A DNA stretch of 64,000 nt. Source: Odontesthes bonariensis. Its lineage: Eukaryota > Chordata > Actinopteri > Atheriniformes > Atherinopsidae. The stretch spans positions 18,634,248-18,698,247 of the forward strand of contig NC_134519.1 of the NCBI RefSeq assembly GCF_027942865.1, read 5' to 3'. Shown here one piece after another: positions 40,301 to 49,562 of the stretch. The notes beneath the pieces were generated by a model. It was given only the letters and a program-made list of their open reading frames with translations. It was not told the DNA's origin and ran no database searches. The position numbers and the translations under genes were made by a program. Numbering within the stretch: position 1 is the first letter of the stretch; the number at the start of each line of letters is the position of its first letter.

Positions 40301-43300
40301 CAAAAGTATCATCCTTTAATTTTTCTAATTTGCCCTCAGTGTTGTACCCACACTTAATTGATCTTTACCTCAAACTTCCTGATTCCCTTTTTTGTCTGTA
40401 TTGCCAGTAATGACAGCATCCCCACATCATAGACAGAGGGCAGAATAGTGTAGAGCAGAACAGAAAAAATGGAAAAGGGGGCAGGTTGTGTAAAATAAAC
40501 CTTGCATTGAAGGGTAATATTCTATTCAGTTTGCATGGACTTGTGCTATGTAAAGTGGCACATTTATTCAAGGCACGAAGGTGAGCCGTATGCGGGACAT
40601 GGAGGCTTGATGTGTCCTGTGCTTCTGAGCAGGGTGTGTTACCTGATGAGAAGTGAGGATATAGAGGCCACTGTATTGTAATCTTATAAATAACCCAAAA
40701 CAAGTGTGATGGATAAAATAAGTGATGGAAACGAAAATGGGGGCAGAAAAAAGAAGAGGTAAGATGTGTGACGGAAAAATAAACTGAAGTGAAGGGAAGT
40801 GAAGTGAAGTGAAGTGAAATGAAGTGAAAAGGAAGTGAGGAAGAACAGGAACACGGGATTGATGAGGGAAGGCCATATGTAAAAAGGAATTTAAAGAAGT
40901 AAATAAGAGTGATGATAAAGAAGATGAGTAGATAAGCATACATAAACAAAGCCAGAATCAGCAGATGCAGGTAGGGGCAGAAACATTAGGTTTAGTGCTG
41001 AACATGTCAATGTGATGAACACTGTGGAAAACTTCCCCTCCCCCCAAAACGCATACAAACACCTCTCACTCTGTCATGTTTACTCTCTGGCTTTGCTCCA
41101 ATGCTCAATGTATTTCAAAGCTGCTCACTTTGGCAACCAAAGACACTTAGACACAGTGGGATGCATTTAATGATGAAGTTAAGTGTGTAGGCAATGTTCT
41201 AATTTGAAAGTATAATCAGCTGCTGTGTTTATTGTTGAGTATTATTCGCCCTTGTTCTGAATATGAATATACTGAAGTAGCCCATAGAATAAAGAACGCT
41301 TGCAGCACATCCTGTTTATTAACTTTTCTTATTCATGTTTTCCATGAATATTCTTTCTTCACTCTCACTCCACCAGCGAAGGGCCATGCGAACGGCTCCA
41401 CAGAAGCTGCTGAGGAACCGCTCCAACGCTAACCAAGCTAACCTGATCCAGAGCAGCCCCAGAACCCGGGTCAACCGCTACATCGGTCGGCTTATCGAGG
41501 CCCGTCAGACCGAATCAGACACAGCAGACCTCAACTTCCTCACACTTATGTATAAGTGTTCTGAGCGCGAGCATAGGGTGAGGCATTTAAGACACTATAG
41601 ACATCAAGTGTGCTGTATATACACAGTGAGATGTTGTGGATGAAGCAAGTGAATTATCACCATCATGTTAAAATTTGTCTCTCGATCCTTTTTGCTGTCT
41701 CGTTAGTACCACCAGGTTCCTGATGAGTACTTCACTAGCGCAGTGGTCCTCTCCCTGATCCTAGCTGCCTTGTTTGGCCTTGTCTATCTTCTCATCATAC
41801 CACAGTATGTACAAACAAATTGTAATTAGATTGCTTCATTTTGACTGCTTTTTCTTTCTTTTACATATACTCAGGTCTCTATACTAACTTAAACTACATA
41901 CTATACTAACTACTATACTAACCTTCATTTCCTTCTCTTGTTTCTTTTTTTTCCACTTAGGGGCACAGTGGTACTTGTCCTTCTCGTCTTCTGCATGTGT
42001 TTCCTCGTAGCTTGTATCATGTACCTGCATATCACTAAAGTACAGGTAAATACCGATGCTCCCTTAGCTGCCCCTACCATACCTGGGTAAAGGTGTTCTT
42101 TATCATAATACTTTTATTTATTCAATTTTTTGTGAACAAACAGGGAAAATGGGAATGTCTTTTTTCTAAAGCCTCATATTTAGAATTAAATGCCATTGGC
42201 TTCAGAGTTATTTCTTAAGCCCACATCTTGTATTTAAAAACAGGTCTGTTACTTTCAGCTTTTGTAGAGGTTGGTTGTCCTCACATCGGACCAAATCAGT
42301 TTAAAAGTTTCTTAGACTTTGGAGCTTCTCTGGGTTCATGTCTTGTCTCTTTTATCTTCTATCTTTTTCTAACTTCTATCAAAGTTTTTCAAATTCTTTG
42401 TTCATTACTCGCTTTACACCCCGTCGTCCCTCACAGTATTCTTTCTCTTATCAACACTTTGTCTCATTTTAATCTTCTTCTGTAAAAACATTGATAGTGT
42501 TGCTTTCACTTTGAAAATATGTCTCTGCCAGTTGTGTTCCTCACATTTGCTGTGATTTGCATTTCATATCATATCTTTTTTTGTCTGTTAGTGTTTTCCA
42601 GGGTGCCTGACCATTCAGATTCGCACTGCCCTCTGTATTCTCATAGTGCTCTTAATCTACGCTGTGGCCCAGGCCTGTGTGGTAAGTAAGAGGTGCAACA
42701 GTAAGAATCTATCACAAATGGGCCCACCTCATTTACCAGGCAGTAGGAAAAATATGCCACTGCGCTTAAGCTGAATCCATCCTGCTCATTCATTCCTGCT
42801 TGTGATGGACATAACATATGCAGGCCAGTTTCTCTAACAGTTTGGACACTGTAAAAAAAAAACAATGAATGCATTGATTTGCAATTCATCAATACCCCTG
42901 TAAATGATAATCATTGATAAGAGAACAAAAACAAAGACCTATAGCTACAGCTACAGCATATACTAATTTTGATTCTAATACCAGCAGCATCTTTCAAAAG
43001 AGTTGGGAAAGCGTTGTGTTTACCACTGTATTGCATCGGCTCTTCTTTTGACAACACTCTGAAGATATTTTGGATCTGAGGGAAACAGTTGTTGTAATTT
43101 TGAAAGTGAAATGTTTCCCCCTTTCTTGCTCAATATTAAATTACAGTTCCATTATTATATTATTTTGTCTCATAATGTATCCGGAGTTTTCAGCGTGTGA
43201 CACCTAGTTGAAAATCTCAGAACGTTTTTAATTATTTGGCAAAAGATAAGTACCATGCATGGGTATAAAAAATGTGAGTCAGCATATATTTGTCTTCAAA

Positions 43301-46300
43301 TATCTTGCAATCTTCATGCACTTGTATATTTCTGTTTGTCTTTGACAGGTGGGCTGTATGCCCTGGCTGTGGGGTAGTGCCACCACAAACAGTTCCATTG
43401 TCATTATTGATGTGGACAGCGGAGCCAACCACACCATGGCAGAGCTGCCCTGTGATGGTGCCCGTTACGCCTTTCTGTCCTGTGTGGTGGGCACTCTCAC
43501 ACTGGCTCTTTTCCTGCGTGTCTCCTGGCTGCCAAAGATGGCGCTAATGCTTCTTCTGGGGGTGCTTTATGTCACTGTTTTAGAGCTCAGTGGCTTTCGC
43601 AAGACAGCAGGGTGAGGTTCACGGCACAATATAATTGCAAACACACACAATCAAGCCCTTTAAATTTCTGTCATTTCCTGAAGTTGTATGCAAGGAATGT
43701 ACACATTCTATCAAAGCTTAAAGGAACTGATCAAGTTTTGAGGCCTCGTGCATCATGTTCATCAATTGAGCATCAGATGCGTATGAATGAAAGTTTTATG
43801 TTTGTTTGATCTAGAAGAGTTAGAAGAGCATTTACAGTGCATGTGCTGAGATCTATGTGTACGGAGGAGTCGATGCTTGTCTTCAGCCCACACACTCTTT
43901 CATTTTCCACCCTTTGAAGCAGCAAACATGCTTATTAGTTCCAAATCAGAAGCCTGAAAGGACAATGTGGGCTGGATGATGGGACACCGTTAGCTCAGTA
44001 CTGAAGGGCTTGGCCAGTTTCATTGGAACTCTGATCATAAATGTGAAAGTGAAAAAATATTACGTTCAATTTGTCAAAGATATTAAGATGAAGATTTCTC
44101 TAAATATACTCTAATAAAATATTCTCTGGAGTAAAAAAATGGTGTATTAAATTTCACCAGCTTTAAAGTACATTTTTGAAAGCTGTTTTGATTTGACGTC
44201 CCCCTTTAAAAAAAAAAGACAAGACCTTGTTTTTATACTTTTCACAAGTAAAACAGTGTTGATTTTTCTCAACACTGTGGGGGGTCCAGTCAACCCTCCC
44301 GTGTAGTTTTCTGTGTGGTCTGATCCTTTGCTAACTTGGTTGTTGGTCTCATCCACAGTGGGGGGTCCTTCCACATCCGGGGCTATGAGCCCATCCTGTC
44401 TCTGGTGCTCTTTGTCAGTGCCCTGGCCCTCCACTCCAGGCAACTTGACCTCAAACTGCGCTTGGACTTCCTTTGGGCTGTGCAGGTCAGGTAGTGTGTA
44501 CTGATATATCTGTGAAGGCTTAAATCTTACAACTGCAACAGAGACTTTAAAAAAAAGTGCAGAAATTTCCGAATTCATCTGTTAGGGTTGTGTGAGGAGG
44601 TTGTATTATTATAGGCTGCCAGCAGTCTGTTCTTTGGCAAAAAAGAACAAGGCTAAGGATCTTTATTGAACTCTGTTTTACTTGGATCAAGGAGTTATGT
44701 ACAGAGAAGTGGCTATAAGTGCTAAAGCTGCATTTAAGCCATTTAACCTTTTAAATAGCAGCATTAGTCTTACTATGCACCCGTGTCTACTCATCCAACC
44801 ATGAGGCTTTGTCCACAGTGAGAAGCTCAGAAGGCTTTTTGCCGACCCCATGTGGTGAAAATGTGAAACAAACTCTGGCACTCACAGCTGTATCTGGATT
44901 TTTATGTGTGCCTCCAGGCGGAGGAGGAAAGAGATGGAATGGAGAAAGTAAAGCTGGACAACAGGAGGATCCTCTTCAATCTTCTGCCTGCACACGTGGC
45001 TCAGCATTTCTTAATGTCAAACCCCAGAAACATGGTGAGCCATGTTAATAAACAGGCAGGCAGGCAGACAGACCAACAGGTAGATGAAAAGGCAGGGAAC
45101 AAATGACAAAAGATGACGTCAGAGGACATATTTATGTTTTACTGTATTTGTATTTCTCTTCAGGATCTGTACTACCAGTCCTATGCACAAGTTGGTGTCC
45201 TGTTTGCTTCGATTCCAAACTTTAATGATTTCTACATCGAGCTGGATGGCAACAACATGGGAGTGGAGTGCCTGAGACTGCTAAATGAAATCATTGCTGA
45301 CTTTGACGAGGTGTGATTGTCAACCTCACTTTTTACTCTACCTTTGGTTGTCTTGATGTAGTTCCCTTTGTAGTATTGAGTGTTTAACTGAATGTGTGTT
45401 TTGCAGCTCATGGATAAGGAGTGCTACAAGGAAATAGAGAAAATCAAAACTATTGGCAGTACATACATGGCAGCTGTGGGACTTGTACCTACCATCGGTA
45501 CTAAGGTTGGTTTTTTTGTTTCTTCTCTGCTCTTGTTTTTCTGTCATGTAAACTGATGAAGCACATCATTGAAAAGAATATGATTGGTAGCTTCTTGTGA
45601 AGACACTGATCTTTTTGTTTACTCCACCTTTTCAGGCCAAAAAATCAATCTATGATCATCTGAGCACAATAGCAGACTATGCCATTGAAATGTTTGATGT
45701 TTTGGATGAAATTAACTACCAGTCATACAATGAGTTTGTTCTGAGAGTGGGTAAGTCAACCTCTTTGTTCATATGCATAGTGACTTTGAAATGTGACAGC
45801 TGGAAAACACAAGTTAAATGACATGTTTTGGTTGTTATTTTTATCTGTATTTGCACAGGCATCAATGTGGGTCCAGTGGTCGCAGGGGTGATTGGAGCAC
45901 GGCGACCTCAGTATGACATCTGGGGTAACACTGTCAATGTGGCCAGTCGGATGGACAGCACTGGAGTACCAGGAAAAATACAGGTAGACAAGCAGCCAGA
46001 GTTACAAATAAAACCTATTTACTAATATCACAAACTGATTCCTTTCAAATTGTTTTGTACCATATTTTCTTAGATTTAAGGTTAATTGTTTGTGACCACT
46101 ACTATGAAGGCCTAACTAATGAAGAGCTGAAATGATGATTGTCCCTCTAAAAAGTTCTTCCCATCTCCACAGTGAAATTTAGATCTTATTCATAGTAACC
46201 ACTGGCTTATTGGTTACCTTTCTACCCAAGGTTTTTAATACGGTTCGATCACCAAATATAAGCATTTGTTAGTGGCTCCAACCTTTTTTCATGTCTGGAA

Positions 46301-47084
46301 CCACTGCGGCACAGTGAACACTGATTCAAACACCAATTGTGGGTCATCATGGCAAGGAGTTTGAATACTTTTGTAAATGGAATATTGTTTTTTACAGCAT
46401 TTTTGCAGCGTATGCAGCATACTCCAAAATCTGTTTTTCCTCTATCATGGAGAATTATGAGTAAGTTAATGATAAAAAAAAAGTACTGTGGATAACTGAA
46501 AAGTATTATCAAACATACTTGGAAATATTGCCTTGTGTTCATGTACTTAACTTGCAATGCAAACCTAAAGCTGAGGGAGAAAGTATTCAAAACTTAAAGT
46601 ATTGGAGCCACTTCTTGATCAATGTTGATTTAAATTTCTGTATTTTCTTGCCTCCATTATCCAGGTGACTGAGGAGGTTTATCGGCTACTAAATAGCAAC
46701 TATGACATGGTCTGCCGAGGCAAGGTCAGTGTAAAAGGCAAAGGCGAAATGCTGACTTACTTCCTGGAAGGGAAGGTGCAGGGCATTGGCACTGTTACCA
46801 CCTCATCAGTGATGCGTTCTGCCAGCCTGGCACGCCGGATTCACTCCTGCGGTAAGACGAGCGTCCCTCCCAATCTGGGCAGCGTCTCCTCTGCTGCCAG
46901 CCTGACCGCTCATGCAAGCATGGGTAGCATACAGATAAATGCTGCCAACAGCAGCAACAGCCAAGCAATGTGTCTGCCCTCACCCTGTGTGCCTGTGGTG
47001 GGTGAAGAGGAAGAGGAGGAGGACGTAGAGGTGACAGGGATTCAAATTGAGGCTGTGGGAGCTGTTGCAGATGTAGCAGTGTAG
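9500..47084 (+). CDS. adcy1: adenylate cyclase type 1, complete 20-exon coding region
   Basis: Membrane adenylate cyclase that converts ATP to cAMP; the type 1 family is stimulated by Ca2+/calmodulin and is mainly neuronal. Coding exons: 9500-10108, 12762-12911, 13221-13339, 21354-21465, 35514-35641, 36268-36426, 38033-38174, 39044-39199, 41377-41577, 41707-41804, 41961-42045, 42592-42681, 43349-43611, 44359-44485, 44918-45034, 45164-45310, 45407-45505, 45636-45750, 45859-45983, 46665-47084. Every junction is GT-AG and phases match, giving 1153 residues (human about 1119). Order: cytosolic N-terminus, six membrane segments (about 60-225), C1 cyclase domain with metal aspartates D298 (FADIVGF) and D342 (GDCYYC), calmodulin-binding segment about 483-511, six more membrane segments (about 597-800), then C2 domain with K915 (KTIGSTYMA) and N999/R1003 ([15 protein letters not shown]). 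All key residues are present, so it should be active. Match to ADCY1 rather than other isoforms is strongest in the N-terminus and the C1b segment. Which teleost duplicate (a or b) it is cannot be told here. Confidence 0.97.
12762..12911 (+). CDS. adcy1: adcy1 coding exon 2
   Basis: Residues 204-253: last segment of the first membrane bundle, then the conserved [18 protein letters not shown] helix leading into C1. Acceptor TTTGCAG, donor CAG|GTAGAG; phase 0 at both ends. Confidence 0.96.
13134..13216. repeat. CA dinucleotide tract at exon 3 acceptor
   Basis: About 80 bp of almost pure CA, broken by single G and T changes, ending a few bases before the adcy1 exon 3 acceptor at 13220. Confidence 0.95.
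13221..13339 (+). CDS. adcy1: adcy1 coding exon 3
   Basis: Residues 254-293: [30 protein letters not shown].. pre-catalytic region of C1a. The acceptor (CACTTAG) is preceded directly by a long CA dinucleotide tract instead of a normal pyrimidine tract. Ends inside Ser293. Confidence 0.96.
14130..14305 (+). repeat. LINE/SINE 3' tail
   Basis: Ends TTGTGATTTGGCGCTATATA then AATGAACTGAATTG and an A run, a tail shared by very many teleost retroelements. In adcy1 intron 3. Confidence 0.6.
15299..15898 (+). mobile_element. 600-bp inverted-repeat element with TTAA duplication
   Basis: Perfect inverted ends AGCTGCAGTCTGCA, with TTAA at 15295-15298 and 15899-15902. The TTAA target fits piggyBac or Kolobok; TAA (Harbinger) cannot be excluded because the ends are ambiguous. 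The interior is CpG-rich, unlike the surrounding intron, and includes ATGGAAGACACAG before GTAAGTA, a plausible captured first exon and donor. No transposase. Confidence 0.7.
16268..16360. repeat. GT microsatellite
   Basis: Interrupted GT tract (GTGTGCGTGTGC.., then pure GT) in adcy1 intron 3. Confidence 0.95.
17532..17717. repeat. 12-bp minisatellite
   Basis: Tandem TGTGCATGCATC units with two units lengthened by one T. The unit is self-complementary in part (GCATGC) and an alternating purine-pyrimidine run, so it opens long frames in all registers, which are not genes. In adcy1 intron 3. Confidence 0.9.
18584..19103 (+). mobile_element. hAT-like inverted-repeat element with captured coding start
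   Basis: Ends TAGCCTGGAAAACCAGC and GCTGGTTTATCAGGCTA are inverted, with TCATATGC repeated at 18576-18583 and 19104-19111 (8 bp, hAT-like). Inside is a GC-rich piece with an open frame from 18846, [20 protein letters not shown], ending without a domain. This resembles a promoter plus first exon carried by a MITE. It sits in adcy1 intron 3. Confidence 0.7.
21354..21465 (+). CDS. adcy1: adcy1 coding exon 4
   Basis: Residues 293-330: start of the C1a catalytic core, [38 protein letters not shown]298 is the first Mg2+-binding aspartate. Acceptor TTTTCAG, donor ACG|GTGAGT. Confidence 0.97.
24405..24605 (+). repeat. dispersed teleost repeat, copy 2
   Basis: CATCCATCTATTTTCTATAC, CTGGAGCCTATCCCAGCTGT, GGGCGAGAGGCAGGGTACAC, CACAGGGCCACACAGAGACA: the 5' half of the family, with well-preserved sequence. 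In adcy1 intron 4. Confidence 0.7.
25201..25885. repeat. long inverted repeat, about 210-bp arms
   Basis: Left arm 25201-25409 and right arm 25674-25885 are reverse complements with an estimated 90-95 percent identity by eye, separated by about 264 bp. The repeat unit looks LTR-like: it contains AATAAACCC then ..CACCTGGGTCC, as in fish LTR ends. Two opposed copies or a fold-back insertion would explain it. Lies in adcy1 intron 4. Confidence 0.75.
28186..28760 (+). mobile_element. L2-type LINE reverse transcriptase remnant
   Basis: Frame-shifted pieces match the C-terminal end of L2-like reverse transcriptases: [61 protein letters not shown]. Several stops and shifts; dead. Confidence 0.65.
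28860..29345 (+). mobile_element. non-autonomous Tc1-like element remnant
   Basis: Left part (GGCAACAGGCCAGTTTAATG, AAAGTGCATTCCAGACAGGC, CTGTGAAAGACTGCATGAAT) and right part (CATGTCCCAACTTTTTGTAA, GCTGGCACAAATTTCTAAAT) match the two ends of a widespread fish Tc1-like family, with the transposase missing. Confidence 0.5.
32842..33045 (+). repeat. dispersed teleost repeat, copy 3
   Basis: CATCCATCCATCGATCCATG, GGGGCTGGAGCCTATCCCAG and CATCACAGGGCCACACAGAG match copy 2 closely. In adcy1 intron 4, next to the LTR-like repeat. Confidence 0.7.
33125..33773 (-). repeat. LTR-like interspersed repeat, minus orientation
   Basis: Read on the minus strand it begins TGTCAAGATCATGC, has a GC-rich body, an AATAAAC near 33197-33203, then ..TGCTCTTGGGTCC, the arrangement of a teleost solo LTR. 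No flanking duplication was confirmed. Confidence 0.4.
35514..35641 (+). CDS. adcy1: adcy1 coding exon 5
   Basis: Residues 331-373: [20 protein letters not shown] and [19 protein letters not shown]342 is the second metal aspartate, 44 residues after D298, the family spacing. Follows a 14-kb intron; ends within Thr373. Confidence 0.97.
36268..36426 (+). CDS. adcy1: adcy1 coding exon 6
   Basis: Residues 373-426: [21 protein letters not shown].. and [26 protein letters not shown], the C1a half of the pseudo-symmetric active site. Acceptor CCTGCAG, donor AGG|GTCAGT. Confidence 0.97.
38033..38174 (+). CDS. adcy1: adcy1 coding exon 7
   Basis: Residues 426-473: [30 protein letters not shown] and [13 protein letters not shown], the end of C1a. 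Donor AAG|GTATGT; phase 0. Confidence 0.96.
39044..39199 (+). CDS. adcy1: adcy1 coding exon 8, calmodulin-binding segment
   Basis: Residues 474-525. Contains [20 protein letters not shown] and [16 protein letters not shown], equivalent to the mapped calmodulin-binding helix in C1b of mammalian ADCY1 (basic and amphipathic). Conservation of this stretch argues for type 1 identity and for retained Ca2+/calmodulin control. Confidence 0.96.
40783..40842. repeat. GTGAA-type short tandem repeat
   Basis: Repeated GAAGT units with point changes, in adcy1 intron 8; strongly purine-rich on the + strand. Confidence 0.8.
41377..41577 (+). CDS. adcy1: adcy1 coding exon 9
   Basis: Residues 526-592: C1b remainder, [16 protein letters not shown].. 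then [20 protein letters not shown] and [11 protein letters not shown], just before the second membrane bundle. Acceptor CACCAG; donor AGG|GTGAGG. Confidence 0.95.
41707..41804 (+). CDS. adcy1: adcy1 coding exon 10
   Basis: Residues 593-625: [20 protein letters not shown] then [13 protein letters not shown], the seventh membrane segment. Acceptor GTTAG, donor CA|GTATGT; ends in Gln625. Confidence 0.95.
41961..42045 (+). CDS. adcy1: adcy1 coding exon 11
   Basis: Residues 625-653: [20 protein letters not shown], then YLHITKVQ, the eighth membrane segment. Acceptor CACTTAG, donor CAG|GTAAAT. Confidence 0.95.
42592..42681 (+). CDS. adcy1: adcy1 coding exon 12
   Basis: Residues 654-683: [20 protein letters not shown] then [10 protein letters not shown], the ninth membrane segment. 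Phase 0 at both ends; donor GTG|GTAAGT. Confidence 0.95.
42830..43160 (+). mobile_element. Tc1-like family fragment
   Basis: Blocks TTTCAAAAGAGTTGGGAAAG, GTTTACCACTGTATTGCATC and AACACTCTGAAGATATTTTG belong to the same family as the copies at 28860 and 62690. Lies in adcy1 intron 12. Confidence 0.5.
43349..43611 (+). CDS. adcy1: adcy1 coding exon 13
   Basis: Residues 684-771: extracellular loop starting [10 protein letters not shown], with two N-glycosylation sequons (NSS and NHT), then further membrane segments ending [12 protein letters not shown]. This loop is the part least like human ADCY1, as expected. Ends within Gly771. Confidence 0.93.
44359..44485 (+). CDS. adcy1: adcy1 coding exon 14
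   Basis: Residues 771-813: [20 protein letters not shown] then [20 protein letters not shown], the last membrane segment and entry to C2. Acceptor CCACAG, donor CAG|GTCAGG. Confidence 0.94.
44918..45034 (+). CDS. adcy1: adcy1 coding exon 15
   Basis: Residues 814-852: [20 protein letters not shown] then [19 protein letters not shown], the signature start of the C2 domain. Phase 0 throughout. Confidence 0.97.
45164..45310 (+). CDS. adcy1: adcy1 coding exon 16
   Basis: Residues 853-901: [50 protein letters not shown]2 core strand-helix region, where the metal aspartates of C1 are naturally absent. Donor GAG|GTGTGA. Confidence 0.97.
45407..45505 (+). CDS. adcy1: adcy1 coding exon 17
   Basis: Residues 902-934: [20 protein letters not shown] then [14 protein letters not shown]915 is the C2 lysine that recognises the adenine ring in the family. 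Confidence 0.97.
45636..45750 (+). CDS. adcy1: adcy1 coding exon 18
   Basis: Residues 935-973: [20 protein letters not shown] then [19 protein letters not shown]. Acceptor TTTTCAG; ends after the first base of Gly973. Confidence 0.97.
45859..45983 (+). CDS. adcy1: adcy1 coding exon 19
   Basis: Residues 973-1014: [20 protein letters not shown] then [21 protein letters not shown]999 and R1003 are the transition-state stabilising pair of C2. Donor CAG|GTAGAC. Confidence 0.97.
46665..47084 (+). CDS. adcy1: adcy1 terminal coding exon 20
   Basis: Residues 1015-1153: [20 protein letters not shown] then [20 protein letters not shown] complete C2, followed by a long tail of about 95 residues rich in Ser/Ala, with a run of acidic residues ([10 protein letters not shown]) near the end. 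The tail does not resemble the human tail. Stop TAG at 47082-47084. Confidence 0.95.
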   Translation: MTEEVYRLLNSNYDMVCRGKVSVKGKGEMLTYFLEGKVQGIGTVTTSSVMRSASLARRIHSCGKTSVPPNLGSVSSAASLTAHASMGSIQINAANSSNSQAMCLPSPCVPVVGEEEEEEDVEVTGIQIEAVGAVADVAV

Positions 47085-48800
47085 GAAGAAAGACATGACT
47101 ACCTGGAATGCTACGAGAAAGCCCTGGTTGGAGGCCCGCAGAAGTCCAGGCATTCCCTATTAACCCTGAGCTACAGGCACAACTCAGGGTGTGCTGATTC
47201 AGGATATGAACTTTCTCAGACACAAAATTATATGGACAATCATATTTGCTTATAGAGATTTTTAACTGCTTGCCACTCTTCGGATTCAAAATGTGGAGTG
47301 AAGAGAGGGGCACCCGGAATCTCAAATCCTCTTTTAACATCTCTATAACAGATGATTACATGTGGTGATCTTGGGTCCCTTCAGATCCAGGTATAGTGTG
47401 AGTATTTGTTTTGTATGAAGTGCATATTCCATGTATGAAGGACATATACACTGATACCCAGAAAAAGACTGATAATGCTATTGCTTTTGCACTGTCTTTC
47501 TGATTATGCCAAGGATATATTGCATTATTTACAGTGTAAAATTGTGTTGTTTCTTTTTGCTGTATGTCAGCATGCATGTGTGTACTTGTGAGTGTGTGTA
47601 TGCATGTGTGATCAGTTCGAAATTGTTACAGGAACAGCACAAAATCCTTTTTTTATACTCAGCGCTCACTGGATAAAAGCTTTTTATGACGCATATTTAA
47701 ATATTTATTCTAGTGCATGAGTTTATAAGAGTTAACAGCCATAGTGATGATACTCCTGTTGAAAGAAAACCAAAGTACTGACCTTTCCATAGATCTTGAG
47801 TTTTACTATTTTTATTGCCTCACCTGACAAAGAGCAAAATATCACAACAGACTAACATCATCATCAGTAGACTTGAAAAGTGTCTTTTTGAACCTTGGAA
47901 AGACTTAAAATGATAACCTGATGTCCTGATATCACCCTGATACACAGGTTTATTGTAATGTTGTGTGTGTGTGTGTAAGTGTGCGTGTGTGTGTGTGTGT
48001 GTGTATGTGTGTACGTGTGAGAGAGAGAGAGAGACAGAGACAGAGAGAGATAGTGGCTGCTTTGAGGGAAAGGAGCCAATAAAGGTCAATGAGAGCAGAC
48101 AAAGGTAGAGCAGTTCTACTGAGTCGGACGTGTGCTGCTATAGAAACTAGTTTATGCCAAAAGTGGACCAGTCACAAAAGAACACCATACAGAAGACAAG
48201 TACGTCCCTGCATTTGGGGCAGACATGCACATAGACTAAGGAGTTAAAGATGGCATTCATCCAAAAAGAAGAAAGCACATACATGACGATAAGCACAACA
48301 TTTACACAAGTGCATGACCTCTACGTGTAAAATGCTCCATGTACTGTACGTTCAAATATTTTCTTGAGGCCACAGAAACTTTGGTGCAGTGTCTGGCTGC
48401 TGGTGTCTTTCAGGCATATACATTGATGTATTACCGCTTCTCATTATATAAAAGCTACGGTTTGAGTTTTCTGTGAAAAAAATAAGCTTGAGCACTACTC
48501 TCTGATGCAGTTTCAGAAATGTGAAGCGCTTCAGAAATCTTTATCATAGCCTGTATCTTTACAAGTGCATAGACATTTCACTTGATCTGTAAAAGTGTAA
48601 ATACGTCATGTCTCAAGTTTTTGCCTTACTCAATAAGCTTACAGTGATTGCAACCTGCCTTTTTAGATTTATTCACTTTGATATGCAGATCATACTTTTT
48701 TTGTAAATAGCCAAAAGCTGTAAACTATGTTGTATCTTGTACAGTGTAAAGTTGGGTTATTGAATATTTTGTAATAAAGACAATATTGGTGTATAAAATA
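47085..48800 (+). other. adcy1: adcy1 3' UTR with polyadenylation signal
   Basis: AT-rich non-coding sequence follows the stop. A canonical AATAAA at 48773-48778 is followed by GT-rich sequence near 48803, a typical cleavage context. The UTR carries a GT dinucleotide tract at about 47960-48004 followed by a GA tract to about 48050. Earlier, weaker poly(A) sites are possible. Confidence 0.7.
47960..48050. repeat. GT then GA composite microsatellite in the adcy1 3' UTR
   Basis: Interrupted GT tract followed by GAGAGA; transcribed in adcy1 mRNA if the distal poly(A) site is used. Confidence 0.9.
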
Positions 48801-49559
48801 TCACATTTGTGTGTTTGAATTTCAAAAATGAGAACGATTGATAACTGAAAGGGATATAAAACAAGTAATATTGCTGCGAGTGTGAATGATGACCTTTTTG
48901 CTGATTTTTTAGCTTACCAAATAGAGCTTTTACCCTGGAACACAATATTTACACATAACCCCTTCCACAGCAATTAAACACCACGGAGCTAACACTGCAT
49001 TTTACAGGCAATTTTGCTTGTTAGTTCCACTCTATAAATTCTTATTTTTCACACCTCAGTTAATAGCTCCTAAAATACTTGTTTTCACTCTACACAGCAA
49101 AACATGTGAGACAATAACGGTTTTATTATGTCAGTCAGTTTAGCTCAGCAGCCCACGGCCTGATGTCACCACGTCTCAAAACACTGAGCAGGGGCCAAAA
49201 TTGTTTTCCCAATGCAGAGGTGGAGTTTGTCTAGAGTTCACTCAGTGTAAAGTTGAGTCAACAGAACACCTGTCTTGAGCAACTTTTTTTCCAAATGGTA
49301 AACCATTAGGACTGTTATTGCTTTGAAATGACATACAACAAATTCTGTTCAGTCATTAATGACTTTTAAGCCACTGTAAAGTTTAAGCATCTTGTCAGAA
49401 AGAAGCTAAAACATCCAGATGCCATGAATGTGCTTGTAAAGTCTCCAGTTCTAAAGCTAAAGTTGTCATGAAGCAATAAGGGGAAACCAAAGCAAATTAA
49501 GGTCAACAGATATCACAATCCCGAGTGTCATCAGGCTAAAAAGGTTCGAGTTAGGCTAA
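48801..49559. other. intergenic, no gene seen
   Basis: AT-rich spacer between the adcy1 poly(A) site and the Harbinger-like element. Confidence 0.6.
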
Positions 49560-49562
49560 TTA

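Noticed and set aside
40365..40949. 194-residue minus-strand frame with hydrophobic and Ser/Phe-rich sequence
   Set aside because: Arises from purine-rich intron sequence and GAAGT repeats; no splice or homology support.
46795..47340. 181-residue minus-strand frame
   Set aside because: Antisense of the adcy1 terminal exon; low-complexity Pro/Leu composition.
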